From Clostridiaceae bacterium (GTDB lineage: Bacteria > Bacillota > Clostridia > Saccharofermentanales > DTU023): a DNA stretch of 37,236 bases. Position numbers and translations under genes: made by a program. Below are positions 22,909 to 31,036 of this stretch, one piece after another. The notes below the pieces were generated by a model, which did not search any database, was not told the DNA's origin, and saw only the letters and a program-made list of their open reading frames with translations. Location: assembly GCA_012841145.1 (NCBI GenBank), contig DUVH01000015.1, positions 1-37,236 of the forward strand, in the 5' to 3' direction. Positions within the stretch are counted from its first letter, which is position 1, and every line of letters begins with the position of its first letter.

Positions 22909-24384
22909 TTATGACTTTCTTTCGACGAGGGCCGTTACGACGTGATCGAGCTCATAGTAGCGCGAGGCTTTGACGAGGACGAGATCATCACCATGAACTT
23001 CATCAAGCACATCGGGAATCGCTTCCTCACCTGTTTCGTACCAACCGGCAAACATCGGTTGGAACAGGTGATCGCTCAACATTGCGTCACGCATCACTTT
23101 CGTCTCATCTCCGATCAGGAAGACTCGATCGACATCGGCTGCCGATAGCTCGTTCATTGCCTCAAGATGCGCTTCTTTCGAATAGCGGCCAAGTTCGCGC
23201 ATACCGCCGATAACGGCGACAAGCCTCCTCCGCCCGCCCGCCATCATGGAGGCGGTTCGAAGAGCCGATTGAAGTGATTCCGGCGACGAATTGTACGTGT
23301 CGTCGATAATATCGACCGCCCCTGAACGGAAAAGCTCCTGACGATGCTCCGATGTGGTGAAGTTTCTTGCAGATGCCGCCGCTTCCTGCATGTTCAACCC
23401 CATCGCGTAAACGACGGCGAGACCGAACAGAACTGCAGGAATAAGATGGAGTCCCGGATGGGTCAGGTAGATCGGCCAGCGTTCGTCCGGGGTCAAATTT
23501 GAACGCCCGATAAACGAAAGACCTTGAGAATCAATGCGGACGTTTTCAGCCCAAAAAACAGGGATGCCTTCGCGCTCGAGTCTCCCGACGTTCTTCTCAC
23601 TGCAGATATACCAGTGCGAAATCTCGGGTTCCTCGCTGACGGCCCAGTTTTCAAGCAAGGCGTCGTCTCCATTGAGCAGGAGAAGTCCGTTGCTTTTCAT
23701 ACCGTCCATCACAGAGATTTTTTCCTCAAGGATATCGCGCATGGATCCGAGATATTCAGCATGCGAAACGCCCACACCTGTAATGATCGAAATATCAGGT
23801 CTGGAAATATGAGAGAGCGTCCTAATCTCGCCCTTCCGATCCATACCGAGTTCCGCTACCAATGCCTGTGTCTTAGGATTCGTCGCTAATATTGTTCGCG
23901 GCAACCCTACCTGATTGTTGTAATTTCTTTGCGACTGTTCCGCTCTAACCTGTGATTCGATCATGCAGTAGATCATCCTGCGTGTCGTCGTCTTACCGAC
24001 ACTTCCCGTCACGCCGATCACACTCGCCTCAAGTACGGTGCGATAACCGCTTGCGATATCCTGATACGCTTTCCATGTGTCCTCGACGATAAGAATATCC
24101 GGCGCATCTTCATCTGTCTCGAGAAGTGATACAAACTCATCCTTTTCCGGGGCATCGCAAGCAATAACAAGCATGCCCGCCCCGCGTTCATACGCTTTAT
24201 GAAGAAAGTGGTGTCCGTCGAAATGATCACCGCGAAGCGGAACAAAAACTTCCCCGCGCTTGATAGATCTCGTATCGGTCGATATCGAAGGATAGTAGCG
24301 CTCGGAATCTTCTGCATGTTTTTCCGTCTGCAGCAATTCTCCGTCAGTCCACAATTTTATTTGCGTTGGCAAAAAGCGTGTCAT
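22909..24384 (-). CDS. murF: UDP-MurNAc-tripeptide--D-Ala-D-Ala ligase
   Basis: A 491-residue cytoplasmic Mur ligase that adds the D-Ala-D-Ala dipeptide made by Ddl to the stem peptide. The N-terminal domain has SISTDTRSIKRGEVFVPL, the ATP loop is GVTGSVGKTTTRRMI, and NYNNQVGLPRTIL and DDTYNSSPESLQSAL are typical of MurF. The start at 24384 has only a weak ribosome binding site (GAG) and lies 22 bases after the PBP gene. No murE precedes it, so the tripeptide ligase must be elsewhere. Confidence 0.96.
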   Translation of the reverse strand: MTRFLPTQIKLWTDGELLQTEKHAEDSERYYPSISTDTRSIKRGEVFVPLRGDHFDGHHFLHKAYERGAGMLVIACDAPEKDEFVSLLETDEDAPDILIVEDTWKAYQDIASGYRTVLEASVIGVTGSVGKTTTRRMIYCMIESQVRAEQSQRNYNNQVGLPRTILATNPKTQALVAELGMDRKGEIRTLSHISRPDISIITGVGVSHAEYLGSMRDILEEKISVMDGMKSNGLLLLNGDDALLENWAVSEEPEISHWYICSEKNVGRLEREGIPVFWAENVRIDSQGLSFIGRSNLTPDERWPIYLTHPGLHLIPAVLFGLAVVYAMGLNMQEAAASARNFTTSEHRQELFRSGAVDIIDDTYNSSPESLQSALRTASMMAGGRRRLVAVIGGMRELGRYSKEAHLEAMNELSAADVDRVFLIGDETKVMRDAMLSDHLFQPMFAGWYETGEEAIPDVLDEVHGDDLVLVKASRYYELDHVVTALVERKS

Positions 24385-24406
24385 ATCTCAATCTTTCAAT
24401 CAATCT

Positions 24407-26824
24407 CTATTCAGTTCCATCATCACCGGTATTGTCAGGACTGCTGTGTCGACTCTGACTGCCGAATGATACTTGAATGACTTGTCCTTTTCTAACCTTC
24501 CCGTCGTTGGGCGAGTCCAATTCTGCAGACTCGGTCGGAGCCCCGGAATCGTCATGCGTCAGTACCTGATCCGTCAAAGCGGAAGCAGGGATATCTTGGC
24601 TTATCGCGACTCCGGCAGGTATGCCGTCGGGCGCGATAACGACACCGTGTTCCGATGCGAGCCAGATGCATTCGTGGTAATTCAATCCTCGAAAATCCGG
24701 CACAGTCACCCATTCTACTTCATAATCACCCGCCGGGTAAAGCCATACGGTCGATCCCGTTCCGACCATCGTACCCGGAGCAGGCAAGATAGCCCCGCAA
24801 GGACGGTCGAGCAAGTATTCATCCGTCGGGACGATCGGGGCAAGATTGATCGTAACTAAGCGCATCGCAAGATCGCGAATTTTCATTCCCTCCGTCTCGG
24901 GAATTTCAATCTGCCGCGAGAGCACATTTAAATCATGTGAATTATATCGTTGTCCTTTCTCACGACTATTCTGAATTCTCGCCGCGACGCGGCTTGCCGC
25001 ACGCGCCGAGACTACGCTCGCATTGATCGGTGTCTCGGGTTTTCGAATCGTGACGAGAACAACATATTGCGGATCGTCGATCGGGTTCAGAGCGATAAAT
25101 GAAAAAGTGCGGCGATCATCATCCGTCGAGTCTCTCGACGTTCCCGTCTTTCCGCCTATTTCGAGGCCGATTGCGCCAAAGGTGCCTGCCGCCGTCCCTT
25201 CCGCCATGACATCAGTCATCATCGAGCGAACGCGCTCACAAGTTCTCTTAGACAGAAGCTTTTTCCCTTCTTGGACGGGAAACGGCCGCATCACGTCCAA
25301 TCCTTCCGATGTCGATGCACAACCGACACGCGGCGTAACGAGATATCCGCCGTTTCCAATCATGGCGTAGAATCGGGCCATCTGTATTGCCGTCACAGAA
25401 GACGATTCACCGAACGTCAGATTGGCAAAATCGAGAGCTGACGGTTTTCTGTGGAGTACGCCTGACGCTTCCGCAGGCAAATCAATCCCCGATTTGTCGT
25501 AAAAACCGAATTTCCTGATCCAGTCGTAATATGTCGATCTCCCGATTCTTTGACCGAGTTGAACATAAACGGGATTACAAGACAAAGCGAACGATTGGCG
25601 GAGCGTCACGTTACCGTGACCGTGTCCCGAGTAACAGCTGAGAGTCTTGCCCTGTACCGTTATCGGATTATCACTGAAAACCGTACCTTCGTACGCCACG
25701 TTCTCTTCAAGAGCTACGGCAAGTGTCACCGCCTTAAATGTTGATCCCGGCTCATAAACATCGGTGATGTTGATGTTGTTCCAGAGATTGGTCGAAAGAT
25801 ATTGAGTCTTCTCCTCAGCTGATAAAGCATTCCACTCTTCATCCGTAAAACCGATCGGCATCGCCGTCGGGTCGGAAGCATCATACCCGCCTACTTGTGC
25901 CATGGCAAGCAAGTCGCCGGTGTCAACTTCCATCACCAACCCGTGCACACCGCTCTTCAAACCTGCGGCAGTGGCGATCGACAGAAGCTCTTCCTGCAAA
26001 ATCGTCTGAACTTCCATATCGAGAGTCGAAACGAGATTGAGACTCGATTCGACGGGATAACTGATCGGTGTAGTAAATGGCGTCACGCCTTTGTTCGAGT
26101 AATTATTACGCCTGGCGTACAGATAGCCGTCCTCTCCCGACAGTAAAGCGTTATACGTAGCTTCGAGGCCGGAGACGCCGACAAGCTTACCGTCGATAAC
26201 GCGCGTCATACCCAGAACGGGCGAAGCAAGCATCTCATTGTTGTAAACGCGCCGTTCTTCGGCATCGAAACGCACGCCGCCGACACTGTTGGCGGTGAGC
26301 CAGTCTTTCAAAGCCATCGCTTTTGTCTCGGAGACTTCGGAAGCTATCTGAACATATGACAGCGTTTTTTCATCGATGAGACGTTTTCTCAATCCCATCC
26401 AACCAGTTACACGGTCACTGCGAATCTGCTCAAGGATAGTATCCCGCTTCTCATCGTCGAGCTCCAGTTGAGAAGCGATCTGGTTAACAATATCGACATC
26501 CGTGACGCCGGATTTTCTCGACTTCACGTCTTGCGGTGTCATACCGATGCGGTAAACATATGATGACAGGACGAGAGGATAGCCGTTGCGGTCGAGGATC
26601 ATGCCTCGCTTAGAGCTCTCCTTCTCCGTCATGTATTGTTGACTTGCCGCCTTTGCGGCAAGCACCTCATGTTGATTTATCTGGAGATCGAAAAAATGAA
26701 AAACGAGAATGCCCGCCAACACGACGAATACCAGAATAACCGCCAACACTTTGACGCTAAGCGTCCTTCTTGACGTCTTAACATTCTGGCTATATGTCGA
26801 CCTATCAGCATGCTGACTCTTCAT
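24407..26824 (-). CDS. ftsI: Class B penicillin-binding protein with PASTA domains
   Basis: About 805 residues; a transpeptidase cross-linking septal peptidoglycan (PBP2B/SpoVD type). One N-terminal transmembrane helix (VKVLAVILVFVVLAGILVF), a dimerisation domain beginning KRGMILDRNGYPL, then the transpeptidase domain with EPGSTFK (Ser361, Lys364 from this start), SCN and GGKTGTS. Two C-terminal PASTA repeats follow, the first beginning IEIPETEGMKIRD, the second VTVPDFRGLNYHE. The second is split by an acidic Ser/Asp-rich insertion. The ATG at 26824 is preferred, with AGGTG 8 bases upstream; an in-frame GTG at 26833 is possible. Sits between ftsL and murF, as expected of the division PBP. Confidence 0.95.
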   Translation of the reverse strand: MKSQHADRSTYSQNVKTSRRTLSVKVLAVILVFVVLAGILVFHFFDLQINQHEVLAAKAASQQYMTEKESSKRGMILDRNGYPLVLSSYVYRIGMTPQDVKSRKSGVTDVDIVNQIASQLELDDEKRDTILEQIRSDRVTGWMGLRKRLIDEKTLSYVQIASEVSETKAMALKDWLTANSVGGVRFDAEERRVYNNEMLASPVLGMTRVIDGKLVGVSGLEATYNALLSGEDGYLYARRNNYSNKGVTPFTTPISYPVESSLNLVSTLDMEVQTILQEELLSIATAAGLKSGVHGLVMEVDTGDLLAMAQVGGYDASDPTAMPIGFTDEEWNALSAEEKTQYLSTNLWNNINITDVYEPGSTFKAVTLAVALEENVAYEGTVFSDNPITVQGKTLSCYSGHGHGNVTLRQSFALSCNPVYVQLGQRIGRSTYYDWIRKFGFYDKSGIDLPAEASGVLHRKPSALDFANLTFGESSSVTAIQMARFYAMIGNGGYLVTPRVGCASTSEGLDVMRPFPVQEGKKLLSKRTCERVRSMMTDVMAEGTAAGTFGAIGLEIGGKTGTSRDSTDDDRRTFSFIALNPIDDPQYVVLVTIRKPETPINASVVSARAASRVAARIQNSREKGQRYNSHDLNVLSRQIEIPETEGMKIRDLAMRLVTINLAPIVPTDEYLLDRPCGAILPAPGTMVGTGSTVWLYPAGDYEVEWVTVPDFRGLNYHECIWLASEHGVVIAPDGIPAGVAISQDIPASALTDQVLTHDDSGAPTESAELDSPNDGKVRKGQVIQVSFGSQSRHSSPDNTGDDGTE

Positions 26825-26859
26825 TCCAAACACCTAATCGATCCCTACAAATTGTCATT

Positions 26860-27438
26860 CTAACGGCTGCGAACCCATAACTCAATCAGTTTCATGTTCT
26901 CGGCAGGCAATCGTGCGGCGCGAGTCTCTTCTGCTGCCGCGTCGATTTCCTCGCCGCTTATCACAGGCTTGAGAATGGAGGCGGGCACATAGATGATCTG
27001 ATCGGAACCCGGCTTCTGGAGACCTAACTCGGTGCTTGCGGCATCTTTTACGGTGTTAAGTGACGACTTGCTGAAGATTTTATCTTGAAGCAGACTGTTC
27101 TGTTTGTCGAGTTCACTTATTTGTCGCTTGAGTCCGGCGTTGTAGAAACTCATCTCCGTAACTTTGGCGCTTCTCCAAACGATATATCCGACGACAGTCG
27201 CCAAAGCGAGGATGACGGCGAGCAAGCGCAACGAGATCTTCGTGCGCGCGCGTGTGACGCTCTTGTACCGATAACGAACTTCGTTCTCCTGTTCAAGGCG
27301 ATTCTGCCTTCTTCTCTTATTCTCTTTGTTTTTCTCGACATCATCATCGGGGTACGGGGCAAAAACATCGGGCAGTTCTTGCGGAATGGACTGCTGATAA
27401 TATGTCTTGGCGAGATTGCCGTCAGAATAATATCTCAT
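26860..27438 (-). CDS. ftsL: FtsL-like division protein
   Basis: A 192-residue bitopic protein. A charged cytoplasmic tail of about 65 residues (KENKRRRQNRLEQENE) precedes one transmembrane helix (LLAVILALATVVGYIVW) and a leucine-zipper-like coiled coil (LKRQISELDKQNSLLQDKI), followed by the FtsL/DivIC-type AASTELGLQKPGSDQIIYV. FtsL assembles with FtsQ and FtsB to activate the FtsW-PBP pair. Sequence conservation in this family is low, so the call rests on topology plus its place between rsmH and the PBP gene. It overlaps the rsmH stop by 4 bases. The C-terminal extension of about 35 residues is longer than usual. Confidence 0.88.
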   Translation of the reverse strand: MRYYSDGNLAKTYYQQSIPQELPDVFAPYPDDDVEKNKENKRRRQNRLEQENEVRYRYKSVTRARTKISLRLLAVILALATVVGYIVWRSAKVTEMSFYNAGLKRQISELDKQNSLLQDKIFSKSSLNTVKDAASTELGLQKPGSDQIIYVPASILKPVISGEEIDAAAEETRAARLPAENMKLIELWVRSR

Positions 27439-28403
27439 ACCTCTTCTACCTCCCCAAACTCAAAAACACGTAATTTCGCGCTGCGAGCCCTTCTATTGCC
27501 TTCACACTCCGCCTCGCCGGCGATGATAGGTTTACTTGTAATGCACTTTCCTAACGGCTTTTTCCCGCATACGCAGACAGGGAAATCGCGCGGGCAGTTA
27601 CACGGCGACTCCCAGCGTTTCATCGCCTGCTTCACCATCCTGTCCTCCAACGAGTGGAAACTTATGATGGCCACTCGTCCTTTCGGAGCCATGACATCGG
27701 GCAATGCCTGCAGTAAATGCGAAAGCTCCTCTTGCTCATGGTTAACCGCCATACGCACAGCCTGAAACGTTTTCCTTGCGGGATTGCCTTCTCGTCTCGC
27801 GTGTGACGGTACGGCATGTGCCACAATATCCGCTAGCTCTCCCGTTGTTGTTATCGGCGCTTTATCGCGCTTTGCTACGATCGATTTTGCGATCGAATAT
27901 GCGTATTGTTCCTCTCCGTACAAGCGGAGAAGAGCGATGAGATCGCTCTCTCTTAAGTTGGCGATGAGATCAGCCGCAGATTCTTTCTGTGACGGATTCA
28001 TCCTCATGTCGAGCGGCCCGTCGTTTAGATACGAGAACCCCCTCTCGACCGCGTCCAGCTGGTATGAACTGACCCCCAAGTCAGCCAATAGACCATCGAC
28101 GCGACCATAATCCTCTTGATCAAGCCAAGAAGGAAATTCGCTGAATTTCGCTTCAACCACATCAAAAGCGGCCTTCGTCTCGATACATTTCAACCGTTCC
28201 GAGGAAACGGCCAATGCCTCCGGATCACGATCCGCCGCCAGAAGTCTTCCGCCCGATCCGAGCTTTTGAAGAATCTTCGCGCTGTGGCCGCCGCCTCCGA
28301 CAGTAAGGTCGATGTAGAGACCGTCAGGCCTGATCGACAAATGCTCAATCACTTCATTGAGGAGCACCGGCAAATGCCACTGATTATAATCCACGGATCT
28401 CAT
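27435..28403 (-). CDS. rsmH: 16S rRNA (cytosine-1402 N4)-methyltransferase
   Basis: A 322-residue SAM-dependent methyltransferase of the MraW family acting on C1402 in the ribosomal decoding centre. Motifs: HLPVLLNEVIEHL, DLTVGGGGHSAKIL (SAM binding), LLADLGVSSYQLD, GPLDMRMNP, TFQAVRMAVNHE and IISFHSLEDRMVK. Near the C-terminus CNCPRDFPVCVCGKKP carries the Cys cluster common in Firmicutes homologues. The start overlaps mraZ by 20 bases, so translation is likely coupled. Confidence 0.97.
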   Translation of the reverse strand: MRSVDYNQWHLPVLLNEVIEHLSIRPDGLYIDLTVGGGGHSAKILQKLGSGGRLLAADRDPEALAVSSERLKCIETKAAFDVVEAKFSEFPSWLDQEDYGRVDGLLADLGVSSYQLDAVERGFSYLNDGPLDMRMNPSQKESAADLIANLRESDLIALLRLYGEEQYAYSIAKSIVAKRDKAPITTTGELADIVAHAVPSHARREGNPARKTFQAVRMAVNHEQEELSHLLQALPDVMAPKGRVAIISFHSLEDRMVKQAMKRWESPCNCPRDFPVCVCGKKPLGKCITSKPIIAGEAECEGNRRARSAKLRVFEFGEVEEV

Positions 28404-28818
28404 AGCGACTCAGATCCATTTCTGATAACGGTGTCTCTTCCTCCTGCAGTTTGTCGTAGAAGGACTGCGCACAGATTTCAATCTTGTCAAAAACGTGGAT
28501 GAAACAGACCTCTTCGCCCGGATCAACTGAGATGTGTTTCCAAAGGAACGCAGGCACCGAAATACGCCCCTGACCGTCAAATTCGCAAACGGTCGAAGAA
28601 CCGAGAACTTCACGCTTCAATTTTCGAATCTCGTAACCGGTGCTGGAATGATTTAAGATCTGATCCTTAATCACTTCAAATTCCTCCGGCGTATAAGCTG
28701 CGAGAAAACCCTTGTCAATCCCCTGAGTCACAATCAAAACGCCGTCAAGCTGTTCGCGCAATTTTGCGGGAACTATGACGCGTCCTTTGTTATCGACTGT
28801 GTGGGTATAGCGTGCCAC
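28384..28818 (-). CDS. mraZ: Transcriptional regulator MraZ
   Basis: A 144-residue AbrB-fold regulator, first gene of the division cluster; MraZ represses its own operon by binding direct repeats near the promoter. Two SpoVT-AbrB-like repeats are visible, each with a loop of the D-x-(K/Q)-G-R type: VDNKGRVIVPAKLRE and FDGQGRISVPAFLWKH. It starts at GTG 28818 with AAGGAG 7 bases before it. A promoter and candidate operator repeats lie 28-80 bases upstream. It overlaps rsmH. Confidence 0.96.
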   Translation of the reverse strand: MARYTHTVDNKGRVIVPAKLREQLDGVLIVTQGIDKGFLAAYTPEEFEVIKDQILNHSSTGYEIRKLKREVLGSSTVCEFDGQGRISVPAFLWKHISVDPGEEVCFIHVFDKIEICAQSFYDKLQEEETPLSEMDLSRYEIRGL

Positions 28819-28845
28819 GCGCTCGCTCCTTATCGTTTTGCAAGC

Positions 28846-28874
28846 ATTCTACCACAATTCATAACTAAAATGTA
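28846..28874 (-). promoter_or_regulatory. Predicted promoter of the mraZ operon
   Basis: On the minus strand the -10 TAGAAT (28846-28851) is preceded by TGTGG, and a weak -35 TACATT lies 17 bases upstream (28869-28874). It lies 28 bases before the mraZ start and borders the repeat cluster at 28872-28898. Confidence 0.4.
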
Positions 28875-28898
28875 CCAAACTCCCCATATTCCACCACT
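28872..28898 (-). promoter_or_regulatory. Candidate MraZ-binding direct repeats
   Basis: On the minus strand three TGG-headed elements recur at about 9-10-base spacing: TGGTGGAATA, TGGGGAGTT, then TGGTAC. MraZ operators in other bacteria are TGGG/GTGG-type direct repeats of about 10-base period next to the mraZ promoter. Position and spacing fit, but the repeats are imperfect. Confidence 0.4.
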
Positions 28899-28992
28899 AT
28901 TTTTCATAAATCACCTCGATTTCCTCTCTATTTTCATTTTGGACGTGAAAACAGAACGAGAGTCCCTCGCAAAATGAGCTCAATGTTAAGTA

Positions 28993-29011
28993 ATCGATCC
29001 TTAGGATCGAT
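28993..29011. repeat. 19-base interrupted palindrome
   Basis: ATCGATCCT and AGGATCGAT flank a single T. It lies 40-60 bases after the end of the nitrilase-family gene and about 175 bases before mraZ. The one-base loop and lack of a T-run argue against an intrinsic terminator; a dimeric protein-binding site is possible. The rest of the 232-base gap (28819-29050) holds the mraZ promoter and no gene. Confidence 0.5.
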
Positions 29012-29050
29012 GCCGCAAGCAATTATTATTTCGGGATTTGTTCGGCTCGG

Positions 29051-29791
29051 CTAATAATCGAACAGAAGTCGACCGGGTGAACCGGGAGGCAAGGCGGCAA
29101 GTTCCCGCCCGTGATGCCACACATAGGCTCCGCCTTTTGCCAAGTCCTCGCGTTGAACATAGTTATTGATAAAAAATACGTGAGCACCGAGGATCGATGC
29201 GCGTTCGACGTATTCACTCCGTATGCCGCGCTCCCAGTCTACGACTGAGTAATCCGTGTGAACGGGCCAGAGAATGCACTCAACCTCAGCATCGAGGTCG
29301 GCGATGGCTTCAAGCAAGTGATCTTCCCAGAGATCTCCGCAGATGAGAACACCCATCTTGACGTTTTCAAACGCAAACGGAAAAAAGTCTTGACCTTCGC
29401 GATAATCGGCGTTCGCATCCGGCATTTTCCACCCCTCAGATACGCGCCGGTATCGATGGAGGATCTCTCCGTATTTATCGATAAGCAAGTAAGAAGAATA
29501 AAAAGCGCCGTGATCGTTCTCGTAAAAACCGACACCGAGCCCGACCTCATAAAGGCGCGCTATGTTGCGCAGATGCGCGATAGGCACGCTGCCCATACCT
29601 AAAGTCACATCGGCATCGTGAAGATAGTTGAAGGTCATCGATTCAAATCCCTGCAAAAACGCTTCCCCAAAAAGTACGAGATCGACATTCGATTCTCCGG
29701 CAAATTCCGCCTCTCGTTCAATCGTCGCGAGGTTCGCCTCAATATCATCGTATACACACGTCACTGCCGAAAGCTGAATCCTGATACTCAT
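29051..29791 (-). CDS. Nitrilase-family carbon-nitrogen hydrolase
   Basis: A 246-residue enzyme of the nitrilase superfamily, which hydrolyses amides or nitriles through a Glu-Lys-Cys triad. Glu43 (LFGEAF) and Cys151 (LICGDLWE) are clear. At the usual lysine motif (YRKxH) the sequence reads YRRVSEGWK, so either Arg116 takes that place or Lys122 serves. The substrate is unknown. The C-terminus is short (ends LLFDY). It lies between rodA and mraZ, 38 bases after rodA, an unusual place, with a weak ribosome binding site. A cell-wall related amidase role is conceivable, but nothing in the sequence shows it. Confidence 0.82.
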   Translation of the reverse strand: MSIRIQLSAVTCVYDDIEANLATIEREAEFAGESNVDLVLFGEAFLQGFESMTFNYLHDADVTLGMGSVPIAHLRNIARLYEVGLGVGFYENDHGAFYSSYLLIDKYGEILHRYRRVSEGWKMPDANADYREGQDFFPFAFENVKMGVLICGDLWEDHLLEAIADLDAEVECILWPVHTDYSVVDWERGIRSEYVERASILGAHVFFINNYVQREDLAKGGAYVWHHGRELAALPPGSPGRLLFDY

Positions 29792-29829
29792 GCTTGCTCT
29801 CGCCCTCTCTTACTTCTCGCGCATCGCCG

Positions 29830-30999
29830 TCATAACCGGGCTTTTTCGTTGTTATTCATCGAATAGTTCAGCAACACGCCCAGAAGGATGAAGTTGGAAA
29901 TCATGGCCGATCCGCCGTAACTGATAAAGGGAAGCGGGATTCCCGTGATAGGGAGCAAACCGACCGTCATGCCGATATTCTCGATAAAGTGAAAGGCGAC
30001 ACATGAGATAAGCGCCACCATCGTGTACGATTCTTCAGGAGATCGCGCGTGAATCTTGCTCGCAACTTTGATGGTATGAAAGATAAAATATGCGGCAAGA
30101 AGAATGACGATGGTCGTTCCGATCAAGCCGAGCTGTTCCGAAATAGCGGGAAAGATAAAATCGGATTCCTTTACCGGAACACTCACGCTATCGCCGGCAT
30201 GATTCCCCGTAAGTCCGCCCGAAGCGATTGCCTCCAACGATTGATTGATATGATAAGACGCCGTTTTGTCGTGACCCCTGAAGAGGAACGTCATGATACG
30301 CTCTTTTTGTGTCGCGTTGAGCGCAAACTTCCAAGAGATAGGTAAAACGAGGAAAATCATCCCCGCGACAGACAGCAGAATCGTACGCCATCTGACACCC
30401 CACACGAAAGTCGTGCAAAGAAACATGAAAATCAAAACGAGACTCGTACCGAGATCAGGCTCCGTAATGACAAACAGAAACGGGACGCCGTACAGGACGG
30501 CCAACCGCAGAAAACCGCGATAAACAGGCAGTTCGCCCGACTTCATCGAGGCAAAGATCGGTCCGGAAACCATCGCCACCGCAATTTTCGACAGTTCCGA
30601 AGGTTGGAATGAACCGAATACGGGAAAACGTATCCAGCTGTCTGCGCCGGCGACAGCCTGGTATCCGTCCATCTTGACAACCAATAGGAGAAGAATGCTG
30701 ATAAAATACAGAATTCCCCCGATCAGGCGCATCGTCGGCGGATCGAACAAACAGAGGATAAAAGCGGCCACAATACCGATCAGAACGGCGGCAATCTGTT
30801 TGAAGAAGTTCATCGGGTACTCAAACGCAACGGAACCGTAACCCGTCGCCAGTACGCTGTTCAGGACGACGAGCCCGATCATCACAAGGGCAAGAACGGG
30901 TACGAGCATGCGGTAATCGAGCGCGCTGAAAAAATAATCGGCTCGCGACTGACGGTTACCGTCAACCGTCTTCCTCATGCTCCCTTCCGTCCAATTCAC
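29830..30999 (-). CDS. rodA: SEDS protein RodA
   Basis: A 389-residue polytopic membrane protein of the FtsW/RodA/SpoVE family, the glycan polymerase of the elongation machinery. Motifs: GADSWIRFPVFGSFQPSELSKI (its core is FQPSELSKI), ITEPDLGTSLV, the extracellular EAIASGGLTGNH, ESDFIFPAISEQLG and LLPITGIPLPFISYGGSA. It starts at GTG 30999, with AGGGGAG 9 bases upstream; an in-frame ATG at 30978 with GGAAGGGAG is an alternative. It is shorter and has fewer insertions than the FtsW at 20359. Its location away from the division cluster core, next to lgt, supports RodA over FtsW. Confidence 0.92.
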   Translation of the reverse strand: MNWTEGSMRKTVDGNRQSRADYFFSALDYRMLVPVLALVMIGLVVLNSVLATGYGSVAFEYPMNFFKQIAAVLIGIVAAFILCLFDPPTMRLIGGILYFISILLLLVVKMDGYQAVAGADSWIRFPVFGSFQPSELSKIAVAMVSGPIFASMKSGELPVYRGFLRLAVLYGVPFLFVITEPDLGTSLVLIFMFLCTTFVWGVRWRTILLSVAGMIFLVLPISWKFALNATQKERIMTFLFRGHDKTASYHINQSLEAIASGGLTGNHAGDSVSVPVKESDFIFPAISEQLGLIGTTIVILLAAYFIFHTIKVASKIHARSPEESYTMVALISCVAFHFIENIGMTVGLLPITGIPLPFISYGGSAMISNFILLGVLLNYSMNNNEKARL

Positions 31000-31036
31000 T
31001 TTCTTAGACTCCCCTATGATTTTGACGAACTATATC

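Noticed and set aside
28993-29011. Intrinsic terminator after the nitrilase gene
   Set aside because: A one-base loop and no following T-run; recorded as a palindrome only.
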